Assembly: GCA_050084985.1 (NCBI GenBank)
Contig: JBITNC010000002.1
Location: forward strand, 15,314,001 to 15,378,000
Source: Nageia nagi
Taxonomy: Eukaryota > Pinophyta
DNA length: 64,000 nt
Direction: 5' to 3'
Part shown: piece after piece, positions 12,301 through 24,300 of the stretch
How the letters are laid out: every line of letters begins with the position of its first letter
Position numbering within the stretch: the stretch's first letter is position 1
Program-made: the position numbers and the translations under genes
Notes under the pieces: generated by a model
Told to the model about the DNA's origin: nothing
The model's database searches: none
The model's input: the letters and a program-made list of their open reading frames with translations, nothing else

Positions 12301-15300
12301 GGAGATGGCATAAAGGGAAGAGGCATGGAAGGCCCAAGTGGAAAGATTGATTTCATAGTTGGTATGGTTCCTGGGAAGGATAAGATGCCAAAAGGATTTA
12401 GGAGAATGTCATAGGGATATCATTTATACGTGGAATCTCGTTTGAAGTTACTTCCTCGTGCAAAATCCTGCTCATAGGACCCTGTTTCCGTTTTCTTTTT
12501 AGCCAAAAGGGTGTCATCCTTCTCTTACCAATTATAAGATCAACAAGGCCATATTCCAAGGTCTCTTCTGCTGACATAAAAAAATCTTTGTCTAATTGAT
12601 TCAAAATGATGATCATGTCTACGCTGAGAGAGGAATAGATGTTTCTTCTTTCGAAGGAGCTCTATGTATGCTTTATGGGAAGTTGTTGCAAGCTAGGGAG
12701 AGAAATGAACGATGTGTTTCGATGGAAGATCTAACAAAGCCAAGTTCCTTGAGATCTAATTCACGAGTTTGCGTCTCATCCTCTCTAATTTCATGGAGAG
12801 GAACCTACAAAGAGCTAATCCGAGCATTAAAGTCTCCCATCAACAACACCTCTTTTGTAGTTGAGTACCTAGTAATGTCCTCATAGAGGTCCTAGTAGGG
12901 GTGTTCATTGATGTACATAGCAAAATTGGACGTGATGGGGGAAAAGTAGCAAATGGCAATGAAAATATCCCAAAGGAGGTGAAGATAATGAAGCCTAAAC
13001 CAAAGGAACCTATAGTGGAACCAAAGGATACTAGTGTAATTGCACTATGGAGTGAATCTCAAATAAGAACAACCTCTACTCTTGAACCTTTGACTCCTTC
13101 TAAGCAATGAGTGGTTTGATGACAATTGGACCACCAAAAGTATCAATTGATGGGTGGTAGGGCCTGCTCAAGACTCTCATGAGTCTCACATATGACGATA
13201 ATATTGTGTCCATTAATCACTTTTGCAAGTGATCCAAGGACGAACCATGTCATACCATTACAATTCCAACAAGATATAGTTAGTTTTTCATTATGCCCTT
13301 TGCAATGTCAAGTGAGTCATTTGGTGGGTTAAGGATTAGGCCACCTTAGTGGAGGGAAGTCCTTGATGATGGCATGCAAATTGCAAATTATTGTCCATTT
13401 GTTGGCCTTTCAAACCACAACTATTTGTTCCTTGGCTTTCTTTAGTTCATCAGCTTGTAATTGTGTGAGGTCCTCGTCTAGGTAGATCTTATTTAGATGA
13501 TTGAATAATTTTTGTTTGGCTCATAAAACCATCATACATTCTTCAACATTCTTGAAGTGAATCACCCCATTTGGGAACCCCACAAACCTAAGGTTAAGGG
13601 CCTTGGCATTACAGATTTTCTCTTTTTCAAGCATGGTTTTGATTAAAAGTTTGACTAGTGTAGGAGGACACTTCTTCCCAATCACTACCTAGACCCCACA
13701 AACCTAAGGTTAAGGGCCTTGGCATTACAGATTTTCTCTTTTTCAAGCGTGGTTTTGATTACAAGTTTGACTAGTGTAGGAGGACTCTTCTTCCCAATCA
13801 CTACGTAGACCTAAGACTGTTGATCAACTAATTTCTAGGTTTGTTTAGTGGATGCTTCCGAAAAGTGTTCTTGTTCAATTGAAAGAGCAGTATGAGTTTT
13901 GAATAGACCGTTTTGTGTGTGCAAATTGTAGTTGGTTGATATAGTTTATTAGTCCTAGATTTTTCCCTCAAGTTATGTAATGAGTATGTTGCCATTGTTT
14001 ATGTGTGCAGATTGTAGTTGGTTGATATAGTTTATTAGTCCTAGGTTTTTCCCTCAAGTTATGTAATGAGTATGTTGCCATTGTTTACTGAGTCCTATTG
14101 GGTGAGGATGATGTTGTTCTATGTAGTTTATAATTTCAAGAGAGATACGACCTGTTGTTCTAAGTCCTTGGATCACTTTTCGAAGCCATTGTGGTGTGGC
14201 ATGGCCCAAAGAAAAAGTGTCTTCCTTAGAGTCTCGTGGCTCATACATGCAGCTTGAGTTATCCTCCATTCTAGATGAGGCTCAGGAGCAAATGCCAGAC
14301 AAGATTTTATTATTCATGTACGCTCAAACATGCATAATCATGCAACAAAAATATTTCTCAAACGCCAAAGGAGATGTTGCATGCTCACCCAAACAAGTCA
14401 AGATGGTTGCTCAAACACCAAATGCGGCTTAGAGGCGAACATGCACGAATAGGTAGGAGCGGACGAGCAAGAACAAACAACACAAAACCACAATCACACA
14501 CATAACAATCTCATGCACAACAAACAAATAAGGCATGGAGGATGTAACATGACACAAACATAGACAAGGGGTGCTCAACTAAGCACCAAAAGAAAGGCAC
14601 ATGATTGAGCAAAGGTAGTTCATAAAGGATGTAATGTCCTCAATTTTAAGAAACCTTGTAGAAGGTATAACTTTTGTCACAATTCTTGGATCACCAATTT
14701 GTCTTCTGGAATGGATGGAGAATCTTCTACCAATCGTTTTGACAGGTCACACGACATGGTTCCGTCAAGAAACAAAGGAGATGGACTTTTGAAGTTTGCC
14801 CAAGAAACCAGTATTCTAATATTGCAACAAGAGAAAGTGGGCTAGGGGAAAGTTATTTTATTTCAAGTCAGCCAGGAGTTTAATTATTGGTAATTTCAAG
14901 GTAAAGACACCTATAAAAGGGAGAGATATTCACCACTTAATCATCATCATATCACATTTGATCTTAAATCATCTCAGAGTTGGGGTTGCTCCCCTCTCTT
15001 CCTTCTACGGACTACGGCTGCTCCCTAGCCTAGAAGTGGCCTATTCGCACTTACACTCACTTGGAGAGCTTGTGCCAGCCCTGGGAGCCATCTTCAGCCT
15101 TGCGCCAGCTTTTAGGAGTCTTTGTTAAGCATTTTTGGAGTCTTGGGCTATGCCCTAGAATTTGTTATGGGCTTGTTACAACCCTATACTTATTCTTGGT
15201 AATCATTCATGATATTTGGCTCTTATATTATGCTTCGAATGTGAATGAATGTTCTCCTATTACTGTTGTATTGTTATCATTCGTTATGCATGAGAATGTA

Positions 15301-18300
15301 TGCGGATTAGAGTATCTTGGAGGCATATTACTATTATGTTACAGATCTGCAATTGTGCCCCAATTTGGTTGGTTTCGCATGTTGTATGAGCTTCTTCACT
15401 ACTATATATCAGATTTGGTTACAGTTATTATAATTCAGCCTTGAGAGCATACTTGAATGATTGTTGAGCATTTATAGTTGTGCCCTACTTTATGAATGAA
15501 GTGGAATTGTGTTGAGTAATTGTGCATGATTGGCATCAGCCCTAGAAGGGTACATAACAAAGGATGCATGAGAGATAGAGGGCAATCGAATAGGAGGCAC
15601 TAGAACCTTAATCACCAATGACAAACATGCGCAAATGCCAAGGACGATCATGCATAAACACCAGGGACGAACATGCCGAAGATGAACATGTCCATCTAAG
15701 GACGTACACGCAGATGCTAGGGATGAACAAAAAGCGAAATGGCTCAAAAATGGAAAAAAGATGTTGGGGAAGCAAAAGAAAAAGAAAAACGAAACCAACG
15801 AGGTGATCCAAATGGGAGCTTAGACCAAATAAACAAAGGAGTGAAAAAAAATGGAAAAAGAGGAAGAGTTTGAAGGTTGGAAGTCATATGGCCAAGGTGT
15901 GACTTGTTCTTTCATGTGGTTGGTGTACTTTAGATGGGTAGATTAAGTTAGTGATAGGACATCTATGATAAATGACATAAGTTTACATGAAATTTTAGTT
16001 GCTTCTTCAAACCAAACTAATTTTATATCTTTGTTAGTTGGTTTTGATGTTTGTGTCTTCTTTGAGCTCTTTTGGACATCATGAAGTTTAAGTGAAGCCC
16101 TTGTTGAGGGCTTCTCACGTGACGTATTGTGTATTTTGCTCTTGGAGATGGTTCAACTTTTGAAATTTCTTTTAGACATCTTTATTTTTACATTTTTTTG
16201 CCATTTGAGAAAGACATAAGGCACATTTGATGTAGTCCCTTCTCTTGTCCATCTTTAAGGTGACCTATATCTTTGAAGAGGAGCATTGTGCTTGGCTTTG
16301 GCAGCGTGACCCACCCTATGTGCCATTGTTGAGGCCTTATATGCACATTGATATTTCGAATCGTGGATGGCACTATTTGGGTGCACATAACCGTGAGAAA
16401 TTTGTGTTTGTAATCTTGGTCTTGTTATCAACAATATTAAAGAGGATGTTGGTGCATTGTCACCCTCCTATGAGATCATCAATTCCCTTGCCAATATTAT
16501 ATGAGGGTGCTACGATATGGTATTGTCGAGGGTGACTTTATGTAAGTTTAATAATATATAAGGTCAATCACAATGTAGGCCAGTATTATTTGCCTAAATA
16601 AATCTCCAATTTAAAGGAGTATCCCAAAGCTTCATAGGTCAATCAATTATGAACATCTCTTGAATTCTTATCATTAGGTGATAAACATTTTTCTTCTTCT
16701 ACATATAAATTTTGTCATATGATACTTTTTGTGTTCCTTGTCTATTTTTTTGTGTTGTATGGATGTGTGTGATAAATTGTTGATCATTGTATATCCTTAT
16801 GATTTCCTTCATTTCCATGGTGTTGATGTAATGGTTGTATTGTTTGTATTTCCCATTTCCTTTGCCAAACATCTAAAGTACTTCTTTTGTCAAGATAAAG
16901 ATGTACCTTGAAGGCATTTAGGTTACTTGTTAAAATTGAAGGAGCTGTTATTAGGTTTCAAGAATGCAAAAAGGAATATTGCAAAGTTTAATTCTTTCTC
17001 GCATTTTGTGACGTCCCCCTTGCATGGATGTAATTAATTGTGGAACGCAACGGTTTCCTCTTGTAGTATATTTTATTATTGCATTGTACTTTCATGTTTG
17101 TAACTTGGGATAGAAGATTTAATGGATCAATGGACCCCATTGTGAGCCCCAAGTGGGACGTCTCCCTCCCAAGCTTAGATTAGGAGTTATTATTGTACTT
17201 GGACATCCCGATCTTGATTGTGGGAATCCCAAGGTCTATTACTACACTTAGATGAATGGATAGGCACCTATATGCATGTGCCAGCCTTCGGGAGGCTCCC
17301 ATAACCCCACATTGGCCCAACATGACACCTAGATCCCACGCATGACCCCTTGACCCACATGGACATGCACAAGCCTCCTAGACCCCCACATTGGCACTTA
17401 GTGCACTCTAGGCCTCCACGTTGGCATGCCTAACCCCTAGGCACACACGTTGGGTATTTTGGGCCCCCAAGAGGCTAACGTTGAGATTAAGGAGACAGGT
17501 GATGACTCCTAGGTGAGATCCAAACAGGGTTGAGTGTATAACGAGACATTGGAGCCTCATTACTGGATATACCTGATTATACATTTATCTCTTGATACCG
17601 TCCTGTGGACACAAGATTTAGCGATGCTAAGCAATCCCCTAGGTGCAGCATCTAAGAGAGCTTTCAGGCTGAGGGATCTCGATCATCTACGGCATTGGTG
17701 TAGCACCCTTGCCCATCTAGTGGTATTCCGAGGTATAACTTCTACCTTCAATGGTTAGCCAGGGTTTGAGGAGGACTCCTTCGGTGGAGAGGATTCAAAT
17801 TCTAAGGGGCAATATTGTCCCATGATTCGTTATCCATCCAGCAGTGAGAGACATTTGACTATGCTCTAGTTGGCTCCTTGAAGGCCAACATCAGCCCTAT
17901 TAGGGTCTGGTATTGTATTGTTGTCATTCTATATCATACATACAGCTGTTGGGTGCATACTTGTGTTTTTGAGTTTAATTGCACTTGAGTTGTATTTGGA
18001 TCTTTACACATTCTGACACATTCATGGTTCCACTAGTAGACTATTTTCTATTGCTAAAGTTTCACCCTTAAGCTATAGTTCTACAGGCTAAAAGTGACTC
18101 ATCTAACATGTTACCCATCTTCTCCATTGCATCCAAAAGTTTCTCAAAGGCCTAAATTGTTTACACACAAAGGCAATGGAAAAAGACGCATCCAAAGAGG
18201 ACAAGTAAGATATTCCTTGCAATCTTCTCAATTATATCTAAGAGCAGCCTCTCATGACAGAATCCTTCAGCCCTTAACTTCGGCAACAGGGGTTGGTAAC

Positions 18301-21300
18301 CTTAAAAGGCAATGCTAATGATCCAAAAATAAACACTTCAAAATTGAAGTTCAAGAAGATAGAGAGGAAAAACAAACCCATATGTCATGACTGTTGTTAG
18401 ATATTATATACAAGAAATAAGTATATGACATATGAAGCAGGCTAAGGACCGTAAACCTTCTGTCAAAAGGGATGGTCATGGATGAAGCAAATCCTCTAGA
18501 AATTTAGGCATTTCCCAAAAGCTCAATAGACGAAATAAGCTTCCTGAAACCTACATGGAGCCTTTGTTAAAGCATCGATAAAACGAATGAAAGAGAGTCA
18601 AATAATGGCCTTGTTTACTCCATGACACTACATATATGCAATATTTGATTATTTGGTAGTTACTTTCAGGCTTGTCTAATATTGACTGGTCACATGATTT
18701 GAAAAATCATCAAGTTAGCACATTTACTCATGCTACCCAGCACTTTTTTTGCCTTCGCAAGTTTCTCAGTTTCAGGCGAGAAACCTGCGAGAACTCATGA
18801 GAAATTCACTGACTGACCAAACAAAATGTTACAAAAAAAAACAAATATTTTGCAGAATCCGTGGGTATAAAGAGAAAAAAGGGACTTTTTTTTGTCTGTC
18901 ATTTCGTCCCTATTTTGTTCCATTTCACTCTACAAGTCTATGTTTTGAGGATTTGAAGTTTCTCCATCAATTTCAAACTTTTCACCATGGATTTCGAGCT
19001 TTCCACCAAGGATTTCACCATGGATTTCTCTATCTAATAGAAAATCAACTTTGAGAGTCTCTAATTTTGTATTTAAATAATTTTTTGTATGTTTTCCATG
19101 GTCAAGGTTTTCTTTATCAAGTCATCAAGTACTCTCCAAAATTTTCCTTGTTGAGTACTCTCTAAGTACAAGTTTTCCAACTATTGCTAGTCATAAGGGC
19201 CCTCACATAAACACAAACACTAGTTATGTTTAGCTCTCTGTGCATGAAATATCAGATATCCACTGTTTGCTGTTCTGTGATACAATAGGTCGGGTTGAGT
19301 GGTTGATATAATAACTAGCAAATAAAAGCAATTTTATAGTCTTTTTTAAAGGCACTCTTTAAGGTCTTATAAATAGCAGCCCCTCTATAATACATTGTAT
19401 TTGCAACTTAATTGGAAACTGGACTATTCCAGTTTTAGGTATAGGTGAGGATATTTTTGTAAATTGCAAGATGAAATCTTATCGTCAAAATTTTAAATTT
19501 TTCCTCTAAAATAAAATATTACTTTCACTGATCAGAAAAATAAAGATAATATACCTCATGCATTTGCCAATAATCATAAAATAAAGTCAACTTGCACTGG
19601 ACAAGCTCAGGCTTAGCCTTTCTGCTTCGATCATCATCTCCTTTCAACACAACCTGAAAGGGCTATAGCATCATTAATTTTTTGTTGCAAGAAGTAGAAA
19701 ACGTTGGACTGAAAGATATTAACAAATTAGTCTTCAGGCAAGAAAGACAGATATTTTATCAGCCCCATAAAAACTTTCCTAAAAAAACAATAACCTGAGA
19801 GTCAATGCTTTATATCCCACCTTTTTTGTTCCAGACACAAACTATATTCTTACTTTGCAAATAGCAAAATATATTTTTTATGACAAAAAGAAGAGAGAGA
19901 ACACTCTTGGGACATTTAATGATGACCAGGATACAAATTTTATACATATGTTAGGCAAGGTATATTTCATTTCATTTATTTCGACATATCAATATATGCA
20001 TGTAGATGAATTAGATATTGAGGTATTTCCTGCACTCCAAACTAAAAAAATGGAGGAGCATCATCTGGGATTTGATAAGTTTTAGGAGATCCTTGTCCTG
20101 CCAATTATATAATTATGATTTATTTGTGGCTCAAAATGGCATAAATGCCAGCCCATAAGAATGAGAGATATGTTTCCAGATTTAATTTTATATTGATATA
20201 TATGAATGAAGTATGAAAACCGCGGGGAAATTATATTTCCTAATCTAAATTCTGAACTTTTCTTTTTGTCAAAAGTTAAAATGCACTTTTTTGTATGGAT
20301 TTATCTTTATTTCTTTCTGATTTCCTCTGATATGCCAGAAGTTCCTGAATTGATATACTAAAGACATGACACTAATTCACACAATGTCAAAATGTACAAG
20401 TGTCACACAACTAGATTTGCCCCAGCCTAGAGACTGAATATATGCAAGTGTTGTGTTTCATAAATAAAATAAAAAGCATTATGCAGATTCTAAATCCACA
20501 TTATTTAGGTCTGTGATGGGTGTCTCTCCTGTGGAAGCTATGGGAGCAGACTTATCAAGAGATATGTGGTATTCTACGGAAAAGATCACGCCTGCACAGA
20601 TGAAACTGATTAACAATATGAACAGAATAATCACACAATATATAATTAACAATAGTAAGCAAAGGAAGACATATTAATCAAAATAACAATAAAGAAATAT
20701 GAACTTCACTATAAATATCACAAGCCTCTTCAAGGGGCAACTTCCTTCTTCAGCAAGCTCAACACAATTATCCAAGCTAAGCTTTTTCATATGGGTGCAT
20801 CACCTTTCTATTTCATATTCCATCACATATGCTTTCTACCTGAATTCCTTACATCTTACATATTCTACTTCATCTACTTCTAACACCTATGCTCTTACAC
20901 AATATGTCGTTACACTTGTCTTTTATTCCGCTTCACCTGATCACTATTCTTATTGTTACATAACTCGTAAAGAGGTGAGTATGTAACATGCCACCCCAAA
21001 TTAAAAAGCTTTAACCTCAAAGCTTGAAGTCTGGGAACTGTTGCCAGATGATGTGGATTGGTTCCCAAGTAGCATCTTCTAGTTATAGGCCCTACCATTG
21101 AACAAGAACTTATGAGATTGTACAGGAGTGAAGCTAATGGGTTCTATGGTTGATAATAGCCACTCGTCAGAGTAATAGGAAGCCTTCTTCCTCCAATTCA
21201 GGAAGTGCCATTTGTACCAGTGTATTGTTGTCAAGCACCCTTTTAAGATAGGATACACGGAATACAAGGTGTATTTTGGAAGTGGAAGGCAACTCTAATT

Positions 21301-24300
21301 TGTCTGAAACTAGACCAATTTTTTGCAAAACTTAATAGGGCCCATAGAACTTAGGAGTAAGCTTTTAATGGTCCTTCAATTTCAATAAGTTTTGCTAATA
21401 ACGTTGGAGTCAAACGAAAACCATATCTGCTACTACAAATTGGCATTCAAACCTATGTTAGTCATCTTGTTTTGGGTTGCTGCGAAGTTGTCCTTGAGGA
21501 TCCTAAGTAGCTCCTATTGCCTTGTGATTGTTGAATCTACAGCATCAACCCTAGGGCTGCCTAGTAGGTAAGAGACCAAGGACGATGGTGGTTGCTCATG
21601 TAAGGCTTCATATGGCATCATTTTATTAGATAAGTGGTAGGACATGTTGTACTACCATTTTGCTAATGAAAGCCGCCGACTCCATTTGGATTGTACAACT
21701 TGGATTGTTGTTCAGATGCACACCATTTGAGGTGCATCTCCAAACATTTGTTCACAAATCCTATTTGTCCATACTATATAAGTACTATTCCGAATCCCAC
21801 TCTTGAAGAATCACTTTCATTAGTGAATGTTTTGGTGAAGTCTAACATTGTTAATACCAAGGTGGTAGACATAGCATGCTTGAGTTGTTCAAATGCTAGA
21901 ACTGTTGCCTCTGTCCACCGGAATTAGTTCTTGTGTAGCACAGCACTAAGTCGGGTTGCAAATTTTCCATGGTCTTTGACAAATTTGCAGTAATGCCTTA
22001 TCAATCCAAGGAATTCTCTCAAATGCTTCAATGTGTTGGACATCAACCAATTCACCATGGCATCAATCTTTTTTGGATCAACTCAAATACTCTCCTTGGA
22101 GACAATGTGTCCCAAATATACAACCTCCTAGATACCAAATGCACATTTAGAACTCTTCACAAATAATTGATGGTATTGAAGCAATTGCAACACCAATGCA
22201 ATGTGTTGAAGGTTGTCCACACATGATGTACTATAGATGAGAACATCATCAAAGAACACCAACACAAACTTTCAGAGGCAGAGCTTGAGCACTTGATTCA
22301 CGAGGCTTTGTAAAGTGGATGGTGCGTTAATGAGGCCAAATGGCGTGATAAGGAACTCATCGTGACCTTCATGAGTTTGAAAAGTAGCTTTTGGAATGTG
22401 GGCAGATTGAATCCGAGTATACATCACCTAACAACAGTTTTGTTTCCACTTTATGTTATCCCCCAATGCATATCACCAGCCTGTGTATTGCAAGTTCAAG
22501 ACTATTGATAGAATTTTTAACAATAGTAAGGGCCTCCAAACTTTAAGTGTCCATGAGCAACTAAAATGTATGGCCATTTGCTATGTGCCAAGTTGTCTCT
22601 TTCTAATTTCAATTCTTATACTGGCAATCACAATTCTTGTCTCTTCTCTATCTCAATCTATCAGCCCAATTTTTAGCGGAATTAATGTATGCTCGCACAG
22701 GTAAGCTAAAATACCAAAGTCCAGACTTTATGAGGATTGTCATCATCTTTGGATCAGTATCTGCAAGGTTATTTAATATCTAACTTTGAAGAAGCTAAAC
22801 GAGTTACTATGCTATAGTCCTTGTAATATAAGGTAAAAATGTAGTCTTATAAGTCCACGCTTGGCAACACTACCACATGGTGAAGGAAAATCCTCTTCTT
22901 TTTTCAAGGAAACTTATCACTTCATCCATCTGTATATATCACAATCACAACGTTTGGACTTATATCACTGAGTATCTGTGGGTGTTGAAAGACAAAAGGA
23001 TGTTTTAGAATAAACATTGAAAAACAAAAAGAAAAAATACAAATTTAAATCCAAAACTATAAAACACATCCAAATTAAGATATCAAACAGTTTCCATTAC
23101 CATGCTTTAATGTCCTTATTGTTAAAGTTTTCTATCAAAATAAAACACCACCCTGTTTTAGCCTGCTATTAAAGCTATGGGTAAAGTGGATAATTTTAAT
23201 AGTGAAGGCCAAATCCAAAATCGTCATTCTTCCTTGTAAGATGGAATGTGCAGCAAAAATGAGTTTCGAGCCGCTGTTCGCACTTCCTTTCGGGACATGG
23301 CACTGGCATTGCAGCGCGTGACATAGAGAATTCCTATGTGGAATAGGTGACTAACGTTCAAGCTAAAACAAAATGCTATCAAACATTGCAGTTAGTAGCT
23401 GAGAAAAACTCAAAATAGATAAATAAATAAATAAAATTCAAAGGTGACATATATATTGGAGCAGAATGCGGAAACCTGCACAGCTTGTGGCAGCTCTGAA
23501 ACAGATTTGTTTGCATGGCGTTGATCCAAAAGCAGCAACCTCGTCGGCCCTCTCCATTGCTTTATCCTATAATCTTCCCCCAACAATCCACTCAAATCTT
23601 CACCATCGTCCCCATTTCCATCCTCCACCACCTCAACAACAGCATATTCATCCCCATTCCTCCTCCTCCCACCATTCTTACTACTATTCTTTGAGCCAAG
23701 TCCCTTTTCACTCATCTTCTTCTTCTTTTTTGGGCGCGAAATGTGTGCGAGCTTTCTGAAATAAACGTAACCCTTGCTGTTAAATTTCTCTGCAATTTCC
23801 ACTCTCTCCGCAAGACCAGTGTCGCATTGAACAACCCCTGCTAAAACTTCAGCCTGCTTGCCATCCTCTCTGAAAAGCTCCTCAAATTGGGGATCCACGT
23901 CATCACCAGGAACCCTAGCAATGTTCCGAATACGAGGCCAGTTGAGCAAATGCCCTTTTAATCTCCCCTGAAGTACATGGCATTCCTCGGCGGCGACCCT
24001 CAGCGCTGCCACATCGAACACCCGTGCAAGGGAGTCCCTATCCACATAATTGCTCTCATGGCTGCCATTATCATTTTCGCATAATTTTCGACCCTTGGCC
24101 AAGGAAGGGCCGTAGTCGATAATGGCGTCGAAGTCGAAAGAAGAATCCTGCGGCGCTCTGGTTATGGAATAGACATCAGAATTTCTGTTGAGTTTATAGC
24201 AGAGAGATTTGATGTTGTTTCTGCTGTGGATGCGGGGGAAAACCCATGGATACCGATTTGGTGAAGAGGGGAAGAGGACGAGGAGTGCTGTGCGCGGCTG

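Larger units (their letters stand above)
10870..14624 (-). mobile_element. degraded L1-type LINE (ORF1, endonuclease, reverse transcriptase)
   Basis: On the minus strand the order is an ORF1-like protein, an apurinic-type endonuclease, a reverse transcriptase and a C-terminal domain, as in plant L1 elements. All parts are broken by stops and frameshifts. Near the 3' end, 11100-10870 reads like the post-RT region ('LEIWGPNLGM', 'KIPRIQ'). The 5' region carries repeats and is split by a solo LTR at 14630-15559; LINE-like leader sequence may resume to about 15850. It lies within TRM5 intron 2 on the same strand as the gene. Confidence 0.75.

Noticed and set aside
6532-18008. One complete 11.5-kb LTR retrotransposon bounded by the two related LTRs
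   Set aside because: The two LTRs have different flanking 5-bp duplications (AATAT versus CATTT/CATTC), differ greatly in sequence and length, no primer site follows the left one, and the sequence between consists of unrelated elements.
20699-20986. Plus-strand Ser/Tyr-rich open frame
   Set aside because: It lies across the putative gypsy LTR in antisense, with no family motif.
23466-23759. Plus-strand open frame rich in Pro and His
   Set aside because: Antisense of the Lys/acid-rich part of TRM5-like exon 1.
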